This document shows positions 28,957 through 40,208 of a stretch of DNA of 64,000 nucleotides, piece after piece; within the stretch, counting starts at the first letter, position 1; each line of letters begins with the position of its first letter. The position numbers were made by a program, and so were the translations under genes. The notes below the pieces were generated by a model. It ran no database searches. It saw nothing but the letters and a program-made list of their open reading frames with translations, and was not told where the DNA came from. Origin of the DNA: Rehmannia glutinosa (lineage: Eukaryota; Streptophyta; Magnoliopsida; Lamiales; Orobanchaceae); the NCBI GenBank assembly GCA_016081115.2, contig JABTTQ020003419.1, forward strand, positions 186,001-250,000, written 5' to 3'.

Positions 28957-31900
28957 CTCGAGTTCCTTCCCGCTCTGCATGTCCGCCATTTTTGGTGAGC
29001 TTGTTTTGTGATTTCTGCAACTGCTTCCTGCAACTGCTTCGTTAACTTCTCCGTGATCCTCTCGCAAAATCGTCCCCTGTAAACTGCTCCTTTTTTTCGT
29101 GTGGTTTTTTGTGTCGAATTTACATAATGTCTTCGAAGAAACCCCTTCTTGTTCGTCTGAAAGTGGATAAAAAGGCTCAGGGTGGTTCAAGAGTTTTGAG
29201 GAGCGGGTCGAAATTTGAAGCCCTAGTTCCTGTATCTTCTAAAAAAGGAAAATGAAACAAGGTGATGATGTTGGAAAACAAGTTGTCAAGGTTAAATCTC
29301 CCAAAAAGAAGGTTGTTGGGTTTAGAGGACTGAACGTTGCTGAGGTATGTTGTTTTCATTTTTATTTTACTGGTTATATTTTTTTTATTTTACTATTGTA
29401 CAAGTTTTGTTTTTTTTTTGTTTCTGTGTTGTTTCTTGTATGTTTCTACGCTATTGATCTGTTGTTGTTTTTTCACTTTTTAAAATTTATGTACAAGATG
29501 TGTTGTTTATTTCTTGTTTATTTGTTGTTTCTTTCTTGTTGCTAGGGTTATGTGTATTTGATTGATCCAGAGGACTGGTACACCGCTAGGATAAGCACTG
29601 GGTTTTCTTTTGAAGTTATTAAAAATTTGAAGGAGAAGTTATCCCGGCCCGCAATTGGATGCGTTTAGCACACACTGTTTCGGTTATTTTCTAGACATGC
29701 ATGGAGTTGATTTCCAAAATCAACTAGTGCATTCGTTGTTGAAGAGGCAGGTTGTCCATTCGCGGAAGGATGAGATTCTGGTGTTGGTTTGTGGTAAAAT
29801 TCTGAGGTTTGGTATTGGGGAGTTTGCCTAGTGACGGGGCTAAAGTGTGCTGCGAAAAGGCCCGTTGTTCGTGGGGATGGTATTACTTCAGTTCATCGAA
29901 GTATTTTTAACTCAATGAAATTCTCTAGCGATCTATTGAGGAGTGTTTTAGATTACAAGTTTGGGGGAATGATGATGATGCCTTGAAGATGGCTTTGTTG
30001 TATTTTTTGCATTTTTTTCTGTTTTCTTCTAGTGGAACTTCTGTTAACATGGAATTTTTTGATTTAGTTGATAGTGAAGATTTTAACTCCTATCCCTGGG
30101 TAAGGGATTTGTTTGAACTTACAATCACAGAACTGAGGGAACAAGTGCTCCAGAGGAAGCAGCCTCGGGATAAGGACTTGAAGCCGGTTGTTAAACGCAC
30201 CAAATTTTACAGAATTAAAGGCTTTCCTCTCGCTTTCCAGATATGATTCTACGAATGTTGTTCAGAAGTGAACAATAAAATTTGCAACCGTATTGGGCGC
30301 AGTATCCCTTGCATTTTGAATTGGGGTTGTCCGTTGTCGGATAGAGATAAGAATTTGAGATCAGATGATCTCGATATGATGATTTTCAACTGTTCTGCAG
30401 AACAGGTAATACATTTTAGTTTTTTTTCTCTTTTGTTTCATAACTGTTTCATATATGTTTATGTGTTGTTTCTGACATTTTTTTTGTTTGTTTCCCCTTT
30501 TGTTTTAGTTGAAGTTGATGAATATTTGGCCATCAGATGAAGAGAGGTTGTAGCTGGATATTGGAACCTTTTTTGATATGTCCAAGTACTCATTTGATTC
30601 TGTTGATGGGGATTATGTTATTGGTAATCGGAAGAGGAAGGAGCCGGATGTCGAGTTGGGATCGAAGTACACGTTGGAGGATGTTGTTTGGAGGTAGGAT
30701 AAGTTGGCCAAGGAGTTGAAGGTTTTCAAGAACTCCGTTAATAAAATCTTGGAAGAAGCGAGTTTAAAAGCGCTTGCCATGCGAGGTTGTCTGCGATCAA
30801 GGGGAAACTTCAGGTAACTTTACTTGTGTTTGTCTACCTTGTGATGGTGATGGGTTGGATCAAGCTGACAAGGTTGTTGGGGCGGAAGATGATAAAATGT
30901 CGTCAGCATCGGCTTCAGAGTCCGAGAAGGAGTCTGTGGAAGTGGAGGTGCAACGTGTTAAAACTCATGTTGTACCATTTTCCAACGATGTTGTTGACCC
31001 TGTTTTGGAAAGGACTAAGGTAACCAGTATTCCCCTGTCTGGCGGACATGTTGAAAATAAATCAGATGATTTTGAAGGTGGCAACATTGGTGGTGTTGTC
31101 GGGGTTAGTCATTCTTGAAGGAAAGGTAAATGAGGGTGAGGGAATTGGTGTTGGTGGGGAAGGTGATTTGTTGATGGATAAAGGTGATGGTAACGATGGT
31201 GAGGGGCTTGCTGTGAGCGGGTTGATGGAGTTTGCAGAAAATACCGAGAATATTCCGTTTGATACAAGTAATGTTCCAGAAGAGGTTGGGGTTGAATATC
31301 AGGGCGTGAATGTTCATGCTGAACATGGATTTACTGGCTCTCAAGAATTTGATGATCTCACCCAATCTCAGTTTGATTCCATTGTTAATGCAACAACTTA
31401 AGCTGTTGCTGGAATGGTTGGTTCCTAATATTTTTGCCTCTAGTTTGTTTCTTGACATTGAATTTGTCATTTATATTTTGTTTATTACAGTTTTGTATCT
31501 TTTTTATTGCAGGCTGGTGTCAAGGGGTCGGATGCATCACCTGTCAAAACCCATGAATCCCCTATTGCTAAGAGGGTTTCAAAGCCCTCTGTTGCTGTCA
31601 TAAGTCCTTTCACCATTTGTCTTTGAATCGCCGGTGATTTGGTGGGAAACTAGTTGTGGGTTTTCGGTTGGAGGACATTTATTTGGAATCGACCCCTCAG
31701 TGAGAAAGATGCACCCTTGGATGATGGCAATAAACAGCCTGTAGTGTTGGTTAAGGGAATGTGTCCATTGGATGATAGCCTTGGTGAAGGCTATAATGGT
31801 TTGGAAGATTTAAATGGTGGTCTGAGTGACTGGCTTTCAGAAGATTTTGTTTCTCAAGGGTAAGATTTTTCTATTTATGTTTTGGCAATGATTACGAAAT

Positions 31901-33079
31901 ATTATTGTAATTTTTTAAATTATTTTTGTTTTAGGCCGAAACGTTACTCAGAAGAGGATGACAAGATTGATCCCTCATTGAAGCTTGGCGTATGCGAGGT
32001 CAAGCAAAAGTCATGGTTTCACAACCTGTACTATGTGGATGAGTACCTGTCTTCTTCAGTAAGTTATTATTTTTTAAGTTTCTGTTTTTGTATTTTTGTT
32101 TCTGTGTTCTTAGTCTTTCTTTTGGTTGATTTTCAGCATATAAATGTGTTGTTCTATTACTTACGGAAGAAGTATTTGTACGGGCATTGTGCTGTAAAAT
32201 TTACTACCACGGACCTGATCTTTGATAGATGCATCCAGAGTATCCACAGCCGGTTCACCCATGTCAACAAGAGGAAGAAGAAAATTTTTGACACTTCCAT
32301 GATTCACTTGAATACTTCTATGGTTGACTATATTATGGGTTTTGATATTGGCTGTGGAAGACCGTGGTCTGAGGTTGATCATGTCTTGTTTCCGATTCAC
32401 TGCGTCGACATGGAACACTGGATCCTAGGGAGGCTGAGTGTGACGCCCTCCCCCCATTACTACTACTGGAAAATATATAAATAGTAAAACTTGGCCACAA
32501 ACTTTATTTAAAACGTCTAATAATTATTTTTTTTTTAATCCCTGTGACATTTTAACAACAAACGAGTAAAATCATTTTTAATTATAAGTTAAGGATAAAC
32601 CATGTCCATAAACAAAAGAGATAACCAACCATGTTATTAAACACAATAGACATCCATGCGGCCAAACGCATAACCCACATCACCAAGCTATTTACATGTA
32701 CATATCTGCATCAGAGCTTTTGAAAGAAGGTACACCCTAAACCAAAATATAATATAAGACAAAAAGGAAAGATGGCCCATCAACATAGCCAACAGTTGTC
32801 ATCCATGTACATTGTCCTCAATAACTTGTAGAAACTCCAGCAGCCTGACCAGTAAGCTCATGAAATCCAACATCACCAATTCACCTACAATGCATGAACT
32901 ACATGAGCTAATGCTCAGTAAGCGAAAATCATGCATGCCAAAGGAATAAAGCAATATACATGCAGTGCATTCCAATATATTATGCCACTGAGCCATGTTT
33001 ATGCACCAAGGTATTTTATTCAAAATCACTTTCGTTTAGTGGGCCCTTGGTCCACCGCTATGCAGGAAATAACTCAACA

Positions 33080-33290
33080 TAGTATTAATGATCAAGTTGT
33101 CGGTCGTATGTCTCACATACCGAGTAATGTCTCACATGGCTTTGGACATCAATAATCAATTAGCCCGTCCAAGAATGTCTCACATACCCTACAGTGATGT
33201 CTCACATGGCACTAGGCTTTAATAATCAATGAGCTTCGTCAGAATGTCTCACATACAGTGATGTCTCACATGGCATGAGCTCAATAATAA
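33080..33290 (+). repeat. Minisatellite within the LTR (ATGTCTCACAT motif)
   Basis: About three ~75 bp units, each with paired ATGTCTCACATAC and ATGTCTCACATGGC motifs followed by AATAATCAAT, in diverged tandem array. Confidence 0.7.
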
Positions 33291-35005
33291 TCATATTGAC
33301 ACCGCTTTAGGGCCATCTCCCGGGACCACCTGAGGTCCCCCCTGTCTTCCCCAATGATCCCCGAGTCTTCCCCCGACGTGTCAATAAGGATACGATCAGT
33401 GGTCCGCCCCTCGTGACCATCGGAGGCACACCCCTTGTCAACCCCTATGATCCTCAGGAGTAGTAACCCATCGCACCCTAAAATATATCATAAAAGTAGG
33501 CCTCACATGCCTCGGTACACTAGCGTGTGGCCAACCAAAACCTTTTATTTTCATAGAAAGTTACCATGTCGTGCATGTCTTATCTCAACAATGCTCATAT
33601 GTTTGCATGCACGTGCAAATGCAAATGAATGACATGATCAATGAAACAATAGTCATCACACTCCAATATCCACGAAGCAACATATGAACACCAAGGTTTC
33701 CATAATGCTTTCATCCAGATACAAGAATCGCATCAGTATCAATAAAACAGGAAATACTATGTTCATGCATTGTAGTTGCAGATGGATTTTCACTTACCTT
33801 ATACCGATCATTTCTTACTTATTGATTTGTTAGCAATTGCTCCCAACCTTAGGTATGAACAATCTGTAATAATACAAAGTATTAAAATCTTTGATCTCCA
33901 ATTAATTTGCATGCACTGACCCCATAAAAGACCTTTAGTTCCAAATTTAACTTCATACTTGGTCAAATCTCATATTCGCACCTCAATTGTTTTTCTTTTT
34001 TTTTTTTTTTTAAATCCATTCTTATATCACTTACTTAGTATATAATAAACTCCAGTATCATGCCCCTAAATAATAAACACTATTGAGCTACCTTTTTAAA
34101 CTTAACAATAGAACCATATTACTGAAGTACCCATTTTTCTCTGATCTTTTTTTTTCCTTATTGTCCTATACAATTCCTACGGTGTACATAAGAATAGTCG
34201 GCACGACACATGCATTTCTTGCTATTTTTTATTAAATTTAATATGTACAGTTCCTAGCTTAATTAATGACACAACTCATTTATATTGTCTTCTTTCATTC
34301 TCATATATATATATATATATCTCCTTTTTGATAATAAACTCTATTGTAATTAAATTCATCTCATTAGTCTACTACAACTAGATTGTCAGAAATCTTGGTT
34401 CCGATGCTCTCAGAATCAACTACACGAAACCAAATATTTTCTTTTTTTTCTTTTATTTTTTTAAAAACACAATTCCATATTTAAGCTTGAACAAACACAG
34501 TGACAACACATAGTAAAAAAAAATTAATATCAAGTATAGGATTTGCTTACTCCTCTGACACACAATTTCTTTCTATTTCAAAAAATTCGTTAACTAATTT
34601 AAGAGAAAGCTCAAAGCGTTTGAAAGCTTACACTAGGTGATTGTTTGTGCCATTCCCTACGTGAATTTGGAATATTAAACATTAAACTGATTCAAATAGT
34701 AAAAATTATTAAGCTTACCAATTTGAATTTCTGGAAATGGAGTAGCCAACTAACCCAATCTTTTTTTTCATTCTTTCTTAGTCCGTGGGTTTCCATTTAT
34801 TCTATTGCGTTCTTATCCATGTGTGTTTGTGTTTATAAGACACGAATTATATATAATACATATTACTAAAATCAGCCCGAGGCGGTGGAATTGTGACACG
34901 TATGTTATATTACTCTACTGACAACACACTCACTTGCACATATAGTGTTCATGTTAATCTAAAAGTTAATTAGTTAAGTTACCATTACATATATATACAT
35001 GTACG

Positions 35006-35008
<3 letters not shown>

Positions 35009-35038
<30 letters not shown>
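35009..35038. repeat. (TA)n microsatellite at the edge of a nested element
   Basis: An AT dinucleotide run abutting GGGAGAGGG. A second AT run follows the other end of the nested element at 36162-36174. Confidence 0.85.
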
Positions 35039-35041
<3 letters not shown>

Positions 35042-36164
35042 AGAGGGTTATATGAGACAACTTCTTAGGGTAAGTCCATAGGGATCAATCCTAGCCACAT
35101 ATCTAGATTTTTCAATGGTTGTGATTTTAAAGCTAAAAATTCAGATTAAATGTTGGTAATTAGAGCAAGGGGTAAATTAGTCATCCTACAAAATTACCCA
35201 ATATTCATGGGATTCTGTTCACATTATGATCACACAATCTATGCAAATCTCACGTCAAATTCAACGTGAACAAATCTCATCTTTCTTCTTCTTCAACGCA
35301 CTACTGTGAAATCATTCATCATTCTTCTTCGACGCACTATTGTGTGAAAAATATTGCAGACAATTTGCCATAGTTGCTAGAGCTTGACTTCAGTTCGAAG
35401 TTTGCTTATAAAGATGTAATTTGTTGTTTGTGTAGATGTGTCATGGTTTATATATCATTAACTACATAAGCAACAAATCCATACTACATAAGCAACAATC
35501 GATACTACATAAGCAACAAATATATACTACGTATGCACCACGAATACATTGACTACATAAGCATGCATGTCATAGCAACAAACCCATACTACATAAGCAA
35601 CAAATCTATACTACATAAGCAACGAATATACACTATGTATACACCACAGATACATTAACTACATAAGCAAGTCATAAGCAACAAACTCATACTACATAAG
35701 CAACAAGTCTATATTACATAAGCATCGAATATACATTACATATGCACCACGAATACATTAACTACATAAGTCATAAGCAACAAACCCATACTACATAAGC
35801 GATAAACTTATACTACATAAGCAATGAATATACACTACACATGCATCACAGATATATTAACTACATAAGCAAGTCATAAGCAACAATCTTATACTACATA
35901 AGCAACAGAGAATTTTTTTGGAAACTGAAACGTTGGAGAGAGAGTGTGCGTGAAGAGTGGGTGAAATCGCGTGAAAGAGGGAATGAAATCTTAGTAACTG
36001 ATTATAAAGTGCCAAATTACCACCCTACCCTTTTTAATTGCTGAAACAAAAAAAATAAACATAAAAAAGCCCTAAAAATCTGGACCACCCTAAATTGTTG
36101 ATCTATGGTTTGAATGTGTCCTCATAGACTCACCCCAAGTAGGAGGACCTATTTGATCCATATC
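35039..36164. mobile_element. Nested element inserted in a (TA)n tract, carrying a minisatellite
   Basis: A 1.13 kb unit starting GGGAGAGGGTTATATGAG and ending GACCTATTTGATCCATATC, flanked on both sides by TA dinucleotide repeats. The ends are weakly complementary (GGGTAAGTCCATAGGGATCA vs CTCATAGACTCACC). No coding frame. It resembles microsatellite-targeting MITEs of the Micron kind, by inference only. Confidence 0.6.
35450..35910 (+). repeat. ACTACATAAGCAACAAA higher-order minisatellite
   Basis: About 20 copies of a 17-25 bp unit around ACTACATAAGCAACAAA, arranged in ~115-120 bp higher-order units. Each such unit includes one TATGCACCACGAATACATT variant. Purely non-coding. Confidence 0.9.
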
Positions 36165-36974
36165 ATATATATATGAGTGTTGTAGACATAAATCTCATGA
36201 CTAGTTACTATTATTAGATATATAAATATATACAAGTATGGTTAGTCATATATAGGGCATCATAGATATAATTTATATATGTACGTACCCAATTTATGAT
36301 ATTTATATGATGCCCCTTCCTTAATTTTTAATTATAACATTATAGCCCCTTTTTTCTTGTTTTATTATAAAACTAATAATACCATATGAAAATAAAACAT
36401 ACACACATAGTTTGAATGGAAATAGCGCATATGAACATGTATAGTGCATACACTTAATGGCCAGATGAGTGGTAAGAGACTCGGGTATTACACTGAGCTT
36501 TCAAGTGAAGGTTATTTATATGTACAATTCCATGTTGACTCCAGACTCTGTTAAAATAGCTAGGAAAGCTATTGAAGCCTACAACGTGTTGTTGCCCCAT
36601 TTTCTTTCAATGGTTGCATTCTATGAAGAGCGTCAGGACATTGCTCTTGGTTCTGGCCCTTACTCTGGTGACATGACGGTCCATTCAAGGTTTTGGTTGT
36701 TAGAGAAATTTCTGTTCAACTGAAAAAGTAATATTCTTGTCTATGTCCTATTTTTTTTTTATTTTTTTTTTGTTTTTATATTATGTTTTTAACATGTCCC
36801 CCCCACCCCCTTTTTTGTTAGTGATTGCGGACTATTCGTAGCTTGCTATGCAGAGTATTTCATCTCTGAGAAGGAAATGCGGGTGGAAGACTTTGACATT
36901 GAAAGAGAACGGATGTGGTATAGTCATTTGCTATACAATCACGCAAGGCTTAAGCAAAGATAACGAAGATGAAG

Positions 36975-37610
36975 ACGACAGTGACATTGAAATCATCCCC
37001 CCCACTCCCTAATGAAGCGAGGACATTGTTGTTTGAAGAAGAATTCTTAATGATATTTGTGTTATGGCTACATCGAACAATATGCTTTTTATTTTTATTT
37101 TAATGCTACGATAGTACGCTTATTTTGTTACTGTCTATATTTGTAGTTAGTTTCTTTAGTATTTTTGAAGTATCTATGTGTGATAATCGAATGACTATGA
37201 TGTTTTGTGGAACATTTTGTATGATTTTGTTTTTGGCATTCATGGGTGTTTGCAAGGTTTTAGTTTTCTAGTTTTTGTATGCTTGATTTTTGTGTTTTAC
37301 AGGATGTGCAGTAATGCAAAGATATCGGAAACATATAAGAAACAAGAAAGCAACATGAATGAGTTTTTATTGAAACAATTGTGTTATGTTCCATTGTATT
37401 AATCTGTCTTGCTTGACATGTATGTAAACAATGGAATGTGTTCTTATTAAATGCATCTTGTTTTTTGTTGATTCATGCATGTCTGTCTATTGTGTCCATG
37501 CTGCCCACAACTTGTTATGTAAACAATGGAATGTGTTGCTTGCACTCCCAAACAAGATTTGGAGATCGATACTAGATTCTTTCTATAAACATAATATATT
37601 AAAACATGTC
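36975..37610 (+). other. Downstream flank of the Ulp1-like gene
   Basis: AT-rich DNA after the protease stop codon. A short direct repeat TAAACAATGGAATGTGTT occurs at about 37425 and 37519. No gene or element end was recognised. Confidence 0.4.
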
Positions 37611-37639
37611 AGATAAAAGAAAAGAAAAAAGAATTCACT

Positions 37640-37836
37640 GCTTTTCGAAATGAAACTCTATTCTTTAATTGTCCGGCTATAAATTCTGCAATAATATTAG
37701 GATTTCTGTAAGGTTTTATAATTCTTGTGATAGCAATGTTAAGTTTTCGATTCACATAATGAAATTCTTTTTGTAGATTTGTCTGCAATTCTTCGATTCC
37801 TCGCAGTTTACTTTCAATTAATAACTTTGGCAAGTC
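37640..37836 (-). pseudogene. rps3: Plastid rps3 fragment
   Basis: About 65 residues of plastid ribosomal protein S3 in a still-open minus-strand frame (KLLIESKLRGIEELQ...NPNIIAEFIAGQLKN). Similarity ends abruptly at a run of Phe codons on the left and at the spacer sequence on the right. It is a dead nuclear copy. Confidence 0.88.
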
Positions 37837-37936
37837 GATAGGATCCCCTTTGTTACGTCCACATGTCCCAAAGGAAAGAGATGGATGGGGTTGCTCTCGA
37901 TTTTGGCATAGCGGTCCCTATTGAGGGGCTCGCACG

Positions 37937-38008
37937 ATGGGCTATTAGCTCAGTGGTAGAGTACGCCCCTAATAATGTCGTTGTGCCTGGACTGTGAGGG
38001 CTCTCAAC
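37937..38008 (+). pseudogene. trnI-GAU: Plastid trnI-GAU 5' exon fragment
   Basis: GGGCTATTAGCTCAGTGGTA followed by a degraded anticodon region (CCCCTAATAATGTCGTTGTG) and some intron sequence. The 3' exon is absent, so no functional tRNA. Confidence 0.8.
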
Positions 38009-38042
38009 CCGAAGTCGTTACCTTAATCGCAAGGAGGGTGAT

Positions 38043-38403
38043 TTGGGTGTGAACAAATCAGATGGACTTCGGCTCGGGTCGGTTCGCTAATAAATATAGA
38101 GTGAGGTGAATAGCAATAAATGTGATACTTGTAGCAATGGAATAGTGGTGTATTTATAGGTGTTGAATCCCTGACCGTACGAGGTCGTACGGAGCCGTAC
38201 GACCTCGCTCCATGTGGTGGCCTCGCATTGGTCTACTTGTCCAATCCGTCTTCTCCTTCTGGGTCGGGTCAGGCAGGCGACTCGACCCGTCACCTCGGTT
38301 CGAGTGCGACCCAAACCTCAATAATCTGTGGATCTTAGCCTTCATAAGCCATTTCTTCTACTGGGCGAGGCTAAATAAATAATTTTTAGATATGTGCATA
38401 TCA
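38043..38403 (-). mobile_element. 361 bp insertion within the plastid-derived 16S fragment
   Basis: Splits the 16S 3' end and is flanked by GAGGGTGAT (38034-38042) and GAGGGTAAT (38404-38412), a 9 bp duplication with one mismatch. On the minus strand it starts TGATATGCACATATC, has a TATA-like CTATAAATACACC and ends GTTCACACCCA. It carries a palindromic CGTACGGCTCCGTACG core. The TG...CA and TATA features suggest an LTR, while the 9 bp duplication suggests a Mutator-like insertion. The class is unresolved. Confidence 0.75.
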
Positions 38404-38562
38404 GAGGGTAATGCCGAAGGCAGGGCTAGTGACTGGAGTGAAGCCGTAACAAGGTAACCGTACTGGAAGGTGCGGTTGGATCACCTTCTTTTCAAGGAGA
38501 GCTAATGCTTGGTGGTAAAATTGAAAAAGCTAAAATCGAAGAACTTTTATTATGCCATACTA

Positions 38563-39710
38563 ATTGGCTATGTTTGGTTCAAGATTGAGATTGAGTTTGA
38601 TTAATTCCCAAGTTAATATTTGGTCTTATCTAAAGGATACACTAAGACCTAATAACATGTTTGTTTGAATGATTGGGGTGCTGGATATGTGTGAGATTTG
38701 TAATAATGAGTTTGATATAGGTTGAATAATAATAGCCAAATGGTGGTATATTACTTTTGGACCCTCTATTTAGAATTAGTTTCCCAATTTTACCCCATAG
38801 CAACAAATGCATTTCCTTTGTCTTAGAACCGACCAACTTCAATTTTCCAGAAATGAATCTTTGGACTATTTTGTTGAAACTATATGTTCTTTTGCAACCA
38901 TACGTTATATAACAAAGATTCAACCTAAAAAATACCGATCAAAAAAAAGATTCAACCTAAAAACTCAATTTACATGAGAGAAATCATCTGGACCAAATTC
39001 AATCTTCACCCGACAATGATAGTAATTAGTAACTAAATTTAAAGTTAGAACATGAGTAGCTATTATGATTTATAAAATTTTCCAATTTTATAAATAAAAA
39101 GTTATTTTCACTTAAATTAAAAATATGTTATCGTTAATCTTCTGTTACTAATTTTCAAAATAAATATATAAGTATACTTAAAAGTTTTACTTTCCCAACT
39201 CTTCTGTAATATAAAATCGATGACATATAATAGTATCTATATTTTAACCTCTTAGGTACCATCCTAACTTGTGCTAATTAGTCAATATGAAAAAAGTAAA
39301 AAACTTAGATTTAAGATTTATGTTGAATATATCAGGATAGGAACAACAAAATAATTATGAAAGAAAATTAAAATAAATGGGTAAATTATTCAATTTATTA
39401 GCCCCGTGCACGAGCTTAATAAATGTTGAGCTTCTAATGGATGTGTTTGAGTTTTGCTGGGTAAAATGAATCTTCCATACAACTGCACTAGAATTATTTA
39501 AGGGGGTAGTTATGTAATTTCAAGAACCAAGTAAATGAGATGGAATCTACATCCCACCTCCAAGGTGGGATGTCTTTATCATTTTGTAGGTGTGATAATT
39601 AACTAACCCACAATTTCAGGGCCTTTGGTGGAACCAAACAAAAAAAGGGAGAAAATAATATAAAAGAGTGTGATATCCCACCCATAAACCCCAACCAAAC
39701 GTAGCCATTG
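38563..39710. mobile_element. Possible ~1.1 kb nonautonomous DNA element
   Basis: GGCTATGTTTGGTTCAAG at the left and its approximate complement CAACCAAACGTAGCC at the right bracket an AT-rich, non-coding stretch. The target duplication is at most 3 bp (ATT), so the boundaries are tentative. Confidence 0.45.
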
Positions 39711-39963
39711 GAAACTAATTAATAGTATACTAGTTCCATAATCTTGGTTCCATTTATTTCTCCTATAGTTATATTTTAAATAACCCTTAACATATAAAAT
39801 AAAAACCATAATAAATTTATAACAATATGTATTATCATTCAATTATTCAAAAACCAATTAACACTTCAAATTTAAAAAAAAATATATATAAAAGTCCAAA
39901 CAACAGAAACCCATGTAAGCAAAGAATATGAGATATTTTCCAATTTCTCCCTCTTCCTCTCCG

Positions 39964-39996
39964 ATGGCTGAAGGTCCCTTCCCCAAAAAACCCTAG
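39964..39996 (+). promoter_or_regulatory. uORF in the phytolongin leader
   Basis: ATG at 39964 opens a 10-codon frame (MAEGPFPKKP) ending TAG, about 210 bp before the main start. It counts only if transcription starts upstream of it, which the sequence cannot show. Confidence 0.35.
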
Positions 39997-40172
39997 ACAT
40001 TTCTCCCAATTCTCATCCCCATTCGATTATTTTTCTCTTCATCTGAAAGCAACAGAGTTTGACACAGTCATACAAACATTCAAATTCAACTTATGAATCT
40101 TTGAATTTCAAAGTTTCCTGACAAAAAAGAGGGAGAGAATACAGAGAAGGAAAAAAAAAAAGAAAAAAATTG

Positions 40173-40208
40173 ATGTTTTTTCCTGTTCTGGTTAGCTCAA
40201 AACAATGA
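40173..40208 (+). promoter_or_regulatory. uORF overlapping the phytolongin start codon (ATGA)
   Basis: An 11-codon upstream frame (MFFPVLVSSKQ) ends with TGA at 40206-40208, sharing bases with the main ATG at 40205-40207. Such stop-start overlap could affect initiation on the main frame. Confidence 0.4.

Larger units (their letters stand above)
32439..36491 (+). mobile_element. 4.05 kb LTR-type insertion (probable large solo LTR) inside the Ulp1 gene
   Basis: Begins TGTGACGCCC and ends GGGTATTACA (TG...CA), with an exact 5 bp duplication CTGAG at 32434-32438 and 36492-36496. Joining across it restores the protease frame between HWILGRLS and the downstream IYMYNS stretch. No gag or pol is present. 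Removing the nested element at 35039-36164 leaves about 2.9 kb, which fits a long Ty3/gypsy (Tekay-like) solo LTR; a coding-free LARD element is the alternative. Confidence 0.85.
29127..36963 (+). pseudogene. DUF1985/Ulp1 (C48 peptidase) transposon-type gene, frameshifted and split by an insertion
   Basis: Exons appear at 29127-29345, about 29551-30404, 30510-30810, 31936-32059, 32137-32438 and, after the insertion, about 36492-36728 and 36823-36963. A DUF1985 region is seen around 29990-30330 (DSEDFNSYPWVRDLFELTI; GFPLAFQI). The C-terminal Ulp1-type cysteine protease has a HW motif (VDMEHWILGRL) and the catalytic Cys motif DCGLFVACYAEYF. Such genes ride in plant Mutator-like elements of the Kaonashi type. 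The family cleaves SUMO-like substrates, but the transposon role is unknown. Frame breaks occur near 29245, 29665, 30550, 31120 and 36690. No terminal inverted repeats were identified, so the host element is inferred. Confidence 0.8.
37640..38510. other. Scrambled plastid-derived DNA (NUPT)
   Basis: Three plastid pieces are joined. First is an rps3 fragment on the minus strand (about 37640-37836; RGIEELQTNLQKEFHYVNRK, AEFIAGQLKNRVSFRKA). Second is the rrn16-trnI spacer end with the 5' exon of trnI-GAU (about 37837-38008; GGGCTATTAGCTCAGTGGTA). Third is the 3' end of 16S rRNA, split into 38012-38042 (GAAGTCGTTACCTTAATCGC) and 38404-38500 (GTGACTGGAGTGAAGCCGTA, GGTTGGATCACCTTC). The plastid order is 16S then trnI, so the pieces are rearranged. 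Substitutions throughout show it is old and non-functional. Confidence 0.9.

Noticed and set aside
35450..35910. Regularly spaced repeat resembling a CRISPR array
   Set aside because: Units are imperfect, spacers are themselves variants of the repeat, and the context is a plant LTR element. It is a minisatellite.
32439..36491. Possible virus-like or coding content in the 4 kb insertion
   Set aside because: No gag, pol or other coding frame was seen. Only LTR-like limits, a minisatellite and a nested element are present.
38404..38500. 16S rRNA 3' end suggesting bacterial contamination
   Set aside because: Neighbouring rps3, trnI spacer and the exact wording of the 16S end are plastid, and the piece is split by a nuclear-type insertion within continuous plant DNA.
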